DNA from: Actinomycetes bacterium
GTDB taxonomy: Bacteria > Actinomycetota > Acidimicrobiia > Acidimicrobiales > Palsa-688
DNA: 64,000 nt
NCBI GenBank assembly: GCA_021811865.1
Contig: JAKAQB010000010.1
Span: 1 to 64,000, forward strand
Reading direction: 5' to 3'
In this document: piece by piece, positions 16,509-24,523 of the stretch
How the letters are laid out: every line of letters begins with the position of its first letter
Numbering within the stretch: position 1 is the first letter of the stretch
The notes under the pieces: model-generated
Databases searched by the model: none
The model's input: only the letters and a program-made list of their open reading frames with translations
Told to the model about the DNA's origin: nothing
Position numbers and translations under genes: made by a program

Positions 16509-19500
16509 GTGAGCGACCTCCACGTCCCGTCGCGGCCGGTGCGGTTCGTGACCGCCGCCAGCCTCTTCGACGGCCACGACGCCGCCATCAACATCGTCCG
16601 GCGGCTACTGCAACGACAGGGGGCCGAGGTGGTGCACCTCGGCCACGACCGCTCCGTCGACGAGGTCGTCGCCGCCGTGGTGCAGGAGGACGCCGACGGG
16701 GTGGCGGTGAGCTCGTACCAGGGTGGCCACAACGAGTACTTCCGTTACCTCGTCGACCGGTTGCGGGCCGAAGGTCGCGGCGACGTCCGGGTCTACGGCG
16801 GTGGAGGCGGGGTGATCATCGCCCCGGAGATCGCCGCCCTCCTGGACTACGGGGTGGCACGCCTGTTCTCACCCGAGGACGGCCAGCGCCTGGGCCTGCC
16901 GCTCATGGTCAACACCATGATCGCGGACTGCGACGCCGCGCCCCGCCCGGCGCCGACGGAGGACGACTGGGACCGGCTCGGCTCCTGGGACGCCGGCGCC
17001 CTGGCGCGGGTCACGACGGCGGCGGTCGATGGTTGCCTCGACCGTGAGGTGGCGCCGCCGGCGCGACCCGTTCCCGTGCTGGGGGTGACCGGGACGGGCG
17101 GGTCGGGCAAGTCGAGCCTCACCGACGAGCTGCTGCGGCGGTTCCGCCTGGACCTGGAGGACAAGCTCCGGATCGCCGTCGTCGCCGTCGACCCGAGCCG
17201 CAGCAGGGGCGGCGGTGCGCTCCTCGGCGACCGGATCCGGATGAACAGCCTCGACAGCGACCAGGTCCGCTTCCGCTCCCTCGCCACCCGCGGCTCGGTC
17301 ACCGAGGTGCCCGGCACCCTCGCCGACGTCATTGCCGTGGCCAGGGCGGCGGGCGCCGACCTGGTCATCGTCGAGACACCCGGCATCGGCCAGGGCGACG
17401 CCGCCTTGGTGCCGTTGGTGGACGTGTCGCTGTACGTGATGACTCCCGAGTACGGGGCGGCGACGCAACTCGAGAAGATCGACATGCTGGACTTCGCCGA
17501 CGCCGTCGCCATCAACAAGTTCGAGCGCCGCGGCGGCCAGGACGCCTTGCGCGACGTGCGCCGCCAGCTCGCCCGCAACGGGGTGCACCTGGACACGCCG
17601 CTGGAGGAGCTGCCCGTCTTCGGCACCGTCGCGTCGCGCTTCAACGACGACGGCGTCACCGCCTTGTACCAGCACCTGCGCTCCCTTCTCGGCTTCCCCG
17701 CCGGCACCCTCGCCCCCGTCGAGACCAAGGTCAGCTCCACCGGCGCCGCCATCGTGCCCCCCGCCCGCAGCCGCTACCTGGCCGAGATCGCCGACGCCGT
17801 GCGCCGCTACCACGGGCGCACCGAGGAGCTCGCCGGCGCCGCCCGCCGCCGCCAGCAGGCCCGGGAGGTCGCCGCCGCCCTCGGCGACTCTCCCGCCGCC
17901 GCTGCCGTGCGCGAGCTCGAGCGGGCCGCTGGCAGCGCCCTCGACGGGGACACCGCCGGCGCCCTCGCAGCCTGGCCGGCGACGCTCGAGCGCTGCAGGG
18001 GCGAGATCACCGAGTCCCTCTCCGGCACCCGCGTCCCCAAAGTGGCGCTTCCCCGCCACAGCGACGAGGGGGAGCTCGTCCGCTGGTTGCGGGAAGAGAA
18101 CCGTCCTGGATCGTTCCCGTTCACCAGCGGGGTCTTTCCCGAGAAGCACCGCGGAGAGGGCCCGACCCGGATGTTCGCCGGAGAAGGGGACCCGGCCAGG
18201 ACCAACCGCCGCTTCCACCTCCTCTCCGAGGGCCAGCCGGCCACCCGGCTGTCAACCGCCTTCGACTCGGTCACCCTCTACGGCCAGGACCCCGACGAGC
18301 GCCCCGACGTCTACGGCAAGGTCGGCAACGCCGGCGTGTCGGTCGCCACCCTCGACGACATGAAGGTGCTCTACGGCGGCTTCGACCTGCTCTCGCCCAC
18401 CACATCGGTGTCGATGACGATCAACGGGCCGGCGCCGACGATCCTCGCCATGTTCCTCGACACCGCCATCGACCAGGCCGTCGACCGCCTCGGGCCGGCG
18501 CCGACCGCCGAGGACGTCGCCGCCGCCACGGCGGAGGCGTTGCGCACCGTGCGGGGCACCGTGCAGGCGGACATCTTGAAGGAGGACCAGGGCCAGAACA
18601 CCTGCATCTTCTCCACCGACTTCTCCCTCTCGCTCATGGGCGACGTGCAGGAGTGGTTCATCGCTCACGACGTGGAGCGCTTCTACTCGGCGTCCATCAG
18701 CGGCTACCACATCGCCGAGGCCGGCGCCAACCCCGTCACCCAGCTGGCGTTCACCCTCGCCAACGGCTTCACCTACGTCGAGGCCTACCTGGCACGGGGC
18801 ATGCCCGTCGACGACTTCGCCCCCAACCTGTCGTTCTTCTTCTCCAACGGCATGGACCCCGAGTACACCGTCATCGGCAGGGTCGCCAGGCGGATCTGGG
18901 CCATAGCCCTGCGCGACCGCTACGGCGCCAGCGCCCGCTCCCAGCGCCTCAAGTACCACATCCAGACCTCCGGGCGCTCCCTGCACGCCCAGGAGATGGC
19001 GTTCAACGACATCCGCACGACCCTCCAGGCGCTGTGCGCCGTGTACGACAACGCCAACAGCCTCCACACCAACGCCTACGACGAGGCCGTCACGACCCCC
19101 TCGGCCGACTCGGTGCGCCGCGCCATGGCGATCCAGATGATCATCAACAAGGAGTGGGGCCTCGCCGGCAACGAGAACCCGCTGCAGGGCAGCTTCGTCG
19201 TCGAGGAGCTCACCGACCTCGTGGAGGAGGCCGTGCTGGCCGAGCTCGACCGGCTCTCCGAGCGCGGCGGAGTGCTCGGCGCCATGGAGACCGGCTACCA
19301 GCGGGGCCGGATCCAGGACGAGTCGATGCTCTACGAGTCGCGCAAGCACGACGGGAGCCTCCCCATCGTCGGTGTCAACACGTTCCGCCACCCCGAGGGA
19401 GAGCCGGCCGAGGTCGGCATACCGCTGGCGCGCTCCACCGAGGCCGAGAAGCAGTCGCAGCTGCGCCGGCTGCGGGACTTCCAGGCCCGCCACGCCTCGG

Positions 19501-19652
19501 AGCGGCCCGCCGCGCTGCAGCACCTGAGGGAGGCGGCCCTCGGGGGGGGCAACGTCTTCGGGGTGCTCATGGAGGCCGTGCGCGCCTGCACCCTCGGTGA
19601 GATCACCGCCTGCCTGTTCGAGGCCGGCGGCCGTTACCGCCGCAGCGTGTAG
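16509..19652 (+). CDS. icmF: fused isobutyryl-CoA mutase IcmF
   Basis: About 1047 residues in the order typical of IcmF. First is a B12-binding domain (~8-140) with DGHDAAINIV carrying the cobalt-ligating His23 and a glycine-rich YGGGGGV. Next is a MeaI-type G-protein chaperone (~185-410) with Walker A TGTGGSGKSS near residue 200 and EKIDMLDFADAVAINKFERR. The acyl-CoA mutase catalytic domain follows (~530-1047; FPFTSGVFPEKHRGEG, FSTDFSLSLMGD). It interconverts isobutyryl-CoA and butyryl-CoA with adenosylcobalamin; the G domain loads and protects the cofactor. Some IcmF enzymes prefer pivalyl- or isovaleryl-CoA, which cannot be judged here. The GTG start follows from the promoter. The fused branched-chain-type E1 at 2839 could feed isobutyryl-CoA, an inference. 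Confidence 0.95.
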   Translation: MSDLHVPSRPVRFVTAASLFDGHDAAINIVRRLLQRQGAEVVHLGHDRSVDEVVAAVVQEDADGVAVSSYQGGHNEYFRYLVDRLRAEGRGDVRVYGGGGGVIIAPEIAALLDYGVARLFSPEDGQRLGLPLMVNTMIADCDAAPRPAPTEDDWDRLGSWDAGALARVTTAAVDGCLDREVAPPARPVPVLGVTGTGGSGKSSLTDELLRRFRLDLEDKLRIAVVAVDPSRSRGGGALLGDRIRMNSLDSDQVRFRSLATRGSVTEVPGTLADVIAVARAAGADLVIVETPGIGQGDAALVPLVDVSLYVMTPEYGAATQLEKIDMLDFADAVAINKFERRGGQDALRDVRRQLARNGVHLDTPLEELPVFGTVASRFNDDGVTALYQHLRSLLGFPAGTLAPVETKVSSTGAAIVPPARSRYLAEIADAVRRYHGRTEELAGAARRRQQAREVAAALGDSPAAAAVRELERAAGSALDGDTAGALAAWPATLERCRGEITESLSGTRVPKVALPRHSDEGELVRWLREENRPGSFPFTSGVFPEKHRGEGPTRMFAGEGDPARTNRRFHLLSEGQPATRLSTAFDSVTLYGQDPDERPDVYGKVGNAGVSVATLDDMKVLYGGFDLLSPTTSVSMTINGPAPTILAMFLDTAIDQAVDRLGPAPTAEDVAAATAEALRTVRGTVQADILKEDQGQNTCIFSTDFSLSLMGDVQEWFIAHDVERFYSASISGYHIAEAGANPVTQLAFTLANGFTYVEAYLARGMPVDDFAPNLSFFFSNGMDPEYTVIGRVARRIWAIALRDRYGASARSQRLKYHIQTSGRSLHAQEMAFNDIRTTLQALCAVYDNANSLHTNAYDEAVTTPSADSVRRAMAIQMIINKEWGLAGNENPLQGSFVVEELTDLVEEAVLAELDRLSERGGVLGAMETGYQRGRIQDESMLYESRKHDGSLPIVGVNTFRHPEGEPAEVGIPLARSTEAEKQSQLRRLRDFQARHASERPAALQHLREAALGGGNVFGVLMEAVRACTLGEITACLFEAGGRYRRSV

Positions 19653-19713
19653 CCGGCCGAGTCGCCGGGCCGGCACGCTACGCCTGCGAGGGCGGCGACG
19701 AGGACCGTCCTCC

Positions 19714-20568
19714 CTAGCACTGCGGCGCCGTGAACGTCACAGCCGCCACGAACTGCCTGAAGACCTGGAGCGTCGGGCCGAGGTCTGGCATGTCGGCGTA
19801 GAGCCCGAGTGCGCCCTGCTTGCCGATGGGGAGGCGGACCTCGGCTAGGTAGCTCAACGACTCGGGCACCGACGCCGGCGGCGCGGCCGGAGCGGCGGTG
19901 GCCCGCTGGAAGACGACCAGGCCGGCGGTGATGCCGCACACGAGCACCTGGGAGACGCTCCGGAGGCCGTAGCCGGGCCGCCCGTTGGGTAGCTGCGTGA
20001 CACCGGCCGCGGTGGTGACGACGATGTCGCCGGCGCCCGACGCGGGCCGGAACGCCACGCTCGAGGTCGCCGTTGCCGGGGCCTGCACCGGCACCTCTCG
20101 CCACGTGGCCGGGTAGAGGGCCGCGAAGCGGGATGAGCGGTAGGAGCGGAACACCCCGGGCGCGCTGAGCGCCGGCTGCGCGCTGATCCAGCCCGTCGCG
20201 GCCAGGCCTCGGACCGCGAACCACCCGCCGTTGGCGCGCGTGTAGCGCAGCACCGTGAGCACGACGCCCTGCGCCGCCGTTCCCAGCACGGCAGCAGACC
20301 TGCTCGGCCATCGGCGCACGTTGAGCCCGATCGGGCTCAGCACCGTCCTCCGGCTGCTCAGCTGCGTCCCGGGTGTGGTGGTGGCCGGCACCGTCGTCGA
20401 CGGTGCCGTCGTCGAGGTCGTCGTCGAGGTCGTCGTGGGGGCCGACGAGGAGTGCCCCCCGGTGATGCTGCAGCCTGCCGCTACGGCGGTCAGGAGGGCG
20501 GCCCCGGCCAGCAGGCGCGCCGTGCGCCACGGGACCCGACAGGAGCGGATGGTCGATGCCACGGCCAC
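19714..20568 (-). CDS. lipoprotein with SH3-like domain
   Basis: 284 residues. The signal peptide ends in a lipobox (TAVAAGC, Cys at ~33), followed by a Ser/Thr-rich linker (~38-66) as in surface lipoproteins. Residues ~75-130 resemble a bacterial SH3 domain (PIGLNVRRWPSRSAAVLGTAAQG, WFAVRG, GWISAQ, split by loops), suggesting cell-wall or peptide binding. The C-terminal ~140 residues form an unrecognised beta-rich domain beginning YRSSRFAALYPATWREV. GTG at 20568 or 20562. It converges with icmF and is divergent from the glycosyltransferase. Confidence 0.75.
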   Translation of the reverse strand: MAVASTIRSCRVPWRTARLLAGAALLTAVAAGCSITGGHSSSAPTTTSTTTSTTAPSTTVPATTTPGTQLSSRRTVLSPIGLNVRRWPSRSAAVLGTAAQGVVLTVLRYTRANGGWFAVRGLAATGWISAQPALSAPGVFRSYRSSRFAALYPATWREVPVQAPATATSSVAFRPASGAGDIVVTTAAGVTQLPNGRPGYGLRSVSQVLVCGITAGLVVFQRATAAPAAPPASVPESLSYLAEVRLPIGKQGALGLYADMPDLGPTLQVFRQFVAAVTFTAPQC

Positions 20569-20820
20569 ATTCTCGCTCCGCCGTGGGGCCGGGAGGCTTC
20601 GCGGGGCATCTGAGCTGAGGCTGAGCGTGGTTCACGCTGTGGCGGCAGCGACTGCGTCCCGGCGTGACCCCACCCCATGGGGGGCGCCGACGGTTGGGGC
20701 GGTTCGCCGCGTATGGTCAGCGTCGGACCGGCCCCGCCCCCGGCCAGTCACGATGTCGTGGAACCGAACAGCGGTTCGCGGCGTCGATGCAGTAGAGAGC
20801 GGCGGAGACAGGAGAGACCG

Positions 20821-21681
20821 ATGCTGAACGGCTGGCGGGTGGTGGTGGTCTTGCCGGCGTACAACGCCGCCGAGACCCTCGAGCGCACGATCAGCGAGAT
20901 CGACCGGACCGTCGTCGACGAGATCGTGCTCGTGGACGACGCCAGCACCGACGACACCACCTTCGTCGCCCGCCGCCTAGGCCTGACCTGCATCACCCAC
21001 GAGCGCAACCTGGGCTACGGCGCAAACCAGAAGACCTGCTACGCCGCCGCCCTCGACGCCGGCGCCGACATCGTCGTCATGGTCCACCCCGACTACCAGT
21101 ACTCGCCCCGGTTGGTCACGGCGATGGCCGGCATGATCACCTCCGGCCACTACGACCTGGTGCTCGGCAGCCGGGTGCTGGCGCAGAGCTCGGTGGCCAA
21201 CGGGATGCCCCGCTACAAGTACGTCGCCAACCGGGTGCTGACGGCGATCGAGAACGTCCTGCTCCACCAAAAGCTCTCGGAGTACCACACCGGGCTGCGG
21301 GCCTTCAGCGCCGACCTCCTGCGCTCCCTGCCCCTGGAGCACAACTCGGACGACTTCGTGTTCGACAACCAGATGATCGTGCAGGCCATCGCCTGCGGGG
21401 CGCGCATCGGCGAGGTGTCCTGCCCGACCCGCTACGAGCGTGACTCCTCGTCGATCTCGTTCCGCCGCAGCGTCCGCTACGGGGTGGGCGTGCTCGCCAC
21501 CGGGGCGTCCTACGTGCTCGACCGCGCCCGCATCCGCAGGGCGCCGTTCCTCGACAGCGAGGGCAAGCCGCCTTTCGTGGCCCCCTCCAGGCCGGCGGCG
21601 CACCCCGAGCGGATCGACCTGGTAGCCGCCGCCGGAGGGGTTGCCGACGTGGCGGGCGCCCACTTCCCCGGCGCCGGTTGA
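20821..21681 (+). CDS. family 2 glycosyltransferase (GT-A fold)
   Basis: 286 residues. N-terminal GT2 domain: VVVLPAYNAAETLERTI, then EIVLVDDASTDDT with nucleotide-sugar Asp residues, ERNLGYGANQKTCY, and MVHPDYQYSP as the acceptor-side DxD-like region. It resembles polyprenyl-phosphate sugar transferases and dolichol-phosphate-mannose synthase-like enzymes but has no membrane domain. The membrane partner is probably the next gene, which overlaps by 41 bases. ATG start with AGGAGA 6-8 bases upstream. Donor sugar and acceptor are unknown. Confidence 0.88.
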   Translation: MLNGWRVVVVLPAYNAAETLERTISEIDRTVVDEIVLVDDASTDDTTFVARRLGLTCITHERNLGYGANQKTCYAAALDAGADIVVMVHPDYQYSPRLVTAMAGMITSGHYDLVLGSRVLAQSSVANGMPRYKYVANRVLTAIENVLLHQKLSEYHTGLRAFSADLLRSLPLEHNSDDFVFDNQMIVQAIACGARIGEVSCPTRYERDSSSISFRRSVRYGVGVLATGASYVLDRARIRRAPFLDSEGKPPFVAPSRPAAHPERIDLVAAAGGVADVAGAHFPGAG

Positions 21682-23680
21682 CCACCGGCGCCCACCTCGG
21701 TTGACCACCGGCGCCGGCCGGCCCGCCGGCGCCCCCACCCCTGCGGGCGGCGGGGCTGGCACCCCGGTGACCGCCGGCGCCCCCACCGCTGCGGGCGGCG
21801 GGGCCGGCACCCCGGTGACCGCCGGCAGGCGGGCCGCCCCGACGCTCGCCGCCGAGATCGTCGCCCTGCTCCTGGCGCCGGTCGTGTGCTTCTGGGCGTT
21901 GCGACTCCGGGCCATGGCGGTCGACGGCCTGCCGGACCCCGCCATGCACAGCGTCTACTTGTGGGACCCGAGGGATCTCGTGGCGCGCTACGCGCCCCAG
22001 GTCTTCGACGCGGTGCAGCGCGCCTACATCGGGCCGCCTGCGGCCTACTTCCGCTGGGGGATGAGGCCGGGCTTCCTCGTACCCGGGCGGCTTGCGTACC
22101 TCGCCTTCGGAGCCGTCCCGGGGTTCTTCGCGTTCCGCTACGTGCTGGCGCTGGTGGCGACCGTGCCCGCCTACGTGCTCGCCAAGCGGCTCTGGGGCCG
22201 GTGGGCAGGCGCCCTCGCCGTGGTCCTCGTCATGAGCAGCCCGGTGATCGTCACGGCGTGGGGGACCGACTTCCCCGACTCGGCGGCCGTCTCCTACCTC
22301 CTCGGTGCCACCGCCTGCCTCGTGATCCCGCCCCGGTCGGTGCGGGAGCACCGCCTGATGCTCGTCGTGGCCGGCGCCCTCTACACGGCGTCGGTGTGGT
22401 CCCTCGCCACCACGGGGCTCCTCGTCGCCGTGACGATCCTGGTCTGGGTGGGCTACCGCGCCGTTCGCGATCGCCGGCACCTCGCCGGCGACGTGGCGCT
22501 GCTCGCCGCCGTGGCGGTCGCCACCACCGTGCTGGCCGCCCTCGGCTCCTGGGTGCTGCTCGGCCGCTTCGACTTCGTGGCGCCGACCATCCGGGCCGTG
22601 CTGTTCCTCGGGACGCCGGCCCAGGAGAAGCTGTGGCACTCGAGCAACCCGCGGTGGGCGCCCTACGACGCCTACCTCCTCGTCCTGCCCACCGTAGTGG
22701 TGGCGTGGGTGGCGACGGTCCGGGTGCGCCCATCCGCCCGCGGAGCTCACCGGGCGGCGCAGGTGGACCACGCCGCTCACCGGGCGGCGCAGGTGGTCCT
22801 CGGCCTCGCCGCCACCGGCCAGCTGGCTCTCGCCGCCTACTTCCAGTTCGTCGGCAACATACAGCTCCTCGAGGAGCACTACCTGTCGTCCACGCTGTGG
22901 GCCGCCTCCACCCTCACGCTGCTCCTTGTCCTCGCCGAGATCGCCCGCCCCCTCGCCACCTGCCGTGTCCTGTGCTTCGTGCCGGCCGCCGCCGTCGTGG
23001 TCGTGGCCCTGCTCTCCGAGGTCCTCCCGACCCCCCCGCCGTTCGGGTGGGCACCGTGGGGCCTCGCGTTGGTGGCCGTCGTCGTGGGCGTCGTGGCCGG
23101 CGTCGCCTTCCTGGCCGGCGTCCCGCTGCCCACGCGGTTCCTCCGGCCGACCATCGCCGCCGTGGCGTCCGTGGTGGTCCTCGCCGCCGTCCTCGTGCTG
23201 ACCGTGGCCCCCACGCCCAAGTACGCCCCGCTGCCCAACACCGTCTACGACCCGCTCACCGGCTACGACCAGGCGCTCGGGGGGGCGGCCGGGCGGCTGG
23301 TCGACGAGTACCGCATCGAGTACGAGGCACGGCGGTGGGTGCCGAACGCAACCTACCGGGGGGAGCAGCTGCTCACCTGCCTGACGGACCCGAGCAGCGC
23401 CCGCGAGTTCAAGGTCGCCGCCCTCTTCCACGCCGGGGACAGCATGCTCCCCGGGACCTGCCCGCGCATCTCCGACGCCGCGGTCGACCTGATCGTCAGC
23501 CGCAAGGCGGCGCAGCTGCTGGTGGTGAGCAAGGGGCCGCTGCGCATCGGGGAGCTGCTCCACCGGTTGGCGCCCTTGGGAGCGGTCCTGGCGCGTCACA
23601 CGGAGCTGCGGGCCGGCCGGGTGACCTGCTGGCTGTGGCTGGTCGAGGTGCCCCGGTACCTCTCGGAGCACGCCATCTGA
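21641..23680 (+). CDS. large polytopic membrane protein, GT-C-like
   Basis: Up to 679 residues with about eleven membrane segments between ~65 and ~525, then a ~150-residue soluble C-terminal region. The first luminal loop has acidic residues in VDGLPDPAMHSVYLWDPRD, as in GT-C transferases that use lipid-linked sugars. The overlapping GT2 gene supports a glycan or lipid-linked sugar role. The first ~60 residues are low complexity and come from a 48-bp duplication, so translation may start later (for example a TTG near 21700). A second short repeat gives AHRAAQV twice near residue 370. No exact family assigned. Confidence 0.7.
   Translation: MPTWRAPTSPAPVDHRRPPRLTTGAGRPAGAPTPAGGGAGTPVTAGAPTAAGGGAGTPVTAGRRAAPTLAAEIVALLLAPVVCFWALRLRAMAVDGLPDPAMHSVYLWDPRDLVARYAPQVFDAVQRAYIGPPAAYFRWGMRPGFLVPGRLAYLAFGAVPGFFAFRYVLALVATVPAYVLAKRLWGRWAGALAVVLVMSSPVIVTAWGTDFPDSAAVSYLLGATACLVIPPRSVREHRLMLVVAGALYTASVWSLATTGLLVAVTILVWVGYRAVRDRRHLAGDVALLAAVAVATTVLAALGSWVLLGRFDFVAPTIRAVLFLGTPAQEKLWHSSNPRWAPYDAYLLVLPTVVVAWVATVRVRPSARGAHRAAQVDHAAHRAAQVVLGLAATGQLALAAYFQFVGNIQLLEEHYLSSTLWAASTLTLLLVLAEIARPLATCRVLCFVPAAAVVVVALLSEVLPTPPPFGWAPWGLALVAVVVGVVAGVAFLAGVPLPTRFLRPTIAAVASVVVLAAVLVLTVAPTPKYAPLPNTVYDPLTGYDQALGGAAGRLVDEYRIEYEARRWVPNATYRGEQLLTCLTDPSSAREFKVAALFHAGDSMLPGTCPRISDAAVDLIVSRKAAQLLVVSKGPLRIGELLHRLAPLGAVLARHTELRAGRVTCWLWLVEVPRYLSEHAI
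21725..21820. repeat. 48-bp tandem duplication, 2 copies
   Basis: Two adjacent near-identical 48-bp copies encode a 16-residue Pro/Gly/Ala/Thr unit (GAPTPAGGGAGTPVTA type) at the N-terminus of the membrane protein. They differ at about two positions. The repeat keeps the frame open. Confidence 0.8.
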
Positions 23681-23687
23681 ACCGCCG

Positions 23688-24515
23688 CTACCCGGCTCGG
23701 GCGGCGGCGAGGACGGCGTCGGCGAGGGGCGGCCACCGGTCGACCGCCCAGCGGCCCCAGGGCTCGGCGGCCAGCTCGGCGCAGGCGACGCCGGCGTCGG
23801 GGTCGACCCAGAGGAACGAGCCCGATCGACCGAAATGGCCGAACGTCCTCCCCGACCCCCCATCCCCCGTCCAGTGCGGGTGCTTGCCGTCGCGCAGCTC
23901 GAAGCCGAGCCCCCAGTCGTTGGGCCGCTGGACGCCGTACCCCGGGAGGACGCCGTCGAGTCCTGGAAAGGCCACGCTGGTCGCCAGCCCCATCGTCTCG
24001 GGGGAGAGGAGCGTCGGGGCGAGGAGCTCCTGCCCCAGCCGGGCCAGGTCGGTCAACGGGCCGCTCGCCCCCGCCGCCGGCGAGCCGTCGAAGCTGGTTC
24101 GCACGAGCCCGAGCGGCTCGATGGTCGCGCCCCGCAGGTACTCGCCGAACGGCATCCCCGCCGCGTCCCCCACCACGCCGCCCAGCAGCTCGAAGCCGGC
24201 GTTGGAGTAGATCCGCCGGGTGGCAGGCGGCGCCTGCACCGCCGGGGAGTCCGGACCCAGTCCCGACGCGTGGGCCAGCAGGTGGCGGACGGTGGCACCC
24301 GGTGGGCCCGCCGGGTCGTCCAAGCCGACGGTGCCCTCCTCCACGGCCACGAGGACGGCGATCGCCGTCAGCAGCTTGGTCACCGACGCCCACGGCCGCA
24401 CCGCGGTGGCGTCGCCTGTGGTCGCGACCGTCCCCCCGGGTCCGGCCACGGCGACGGCCGCCTCGACCGGCCACGCTGAGACCCCGGCGAGGGCTCTGGC
24501 CCAGCCGGCGGTCAC
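23688..24515 (-). CDS. beta-lactamase/DD-peptidase-fold serine hydrolase
   Basis: 275 residues. The penicillin-binding fold signature is complete: SVTK with nucleophile Ser44 and Lys47, YSN near residue 98 (RRIYSNAGFE), and a C-terminal HFGRSGS block in place of KTG. Esterases and DD-peptidases of the class C type share this pattern. There is no signal peptide, so it is probably cytoplasmic, and the substrate is unknown. GTG start. The upstream tnpB stop lies only 8 bases away, so insertion of the IS607-like element probably replaced the original promoter region. Convergent with the membrane protein gene. Confidence 0.85.
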   Translation of the reverse strand: MTAGWARALAGVSAWPVEAAVAVAGPGGTVATTGDATAVRPWASVTKLLTAIAVLVAVEEGTVGLDDPAGPPGATVRHLLAHASGLGPDSPAVQAPPATRRIYSNAGFELLGGVVGDAAGMPFGEYLRGATIEPLGLVRTSFDGSPAAGASGPLTDLARLGQELLAPTLLSPETMGLATSVAFPGLDGVLPGYGVQRPNDWGLGFELRDGKHPHWTGDGGSGRTFGHFGRSGSFLWVDPDAGVACAELAAEPWGRWAVDRWPPLADAVLAAARAG

Positions 24516-24523
24516 TACCGTTC

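Noticed and set aside
21305..23863. 852-codon open frame on the minus strand
   Set aside because: Antisense to the glycosyltransferase and membrane protein genes; low-complexity Arg/Gly/His product.
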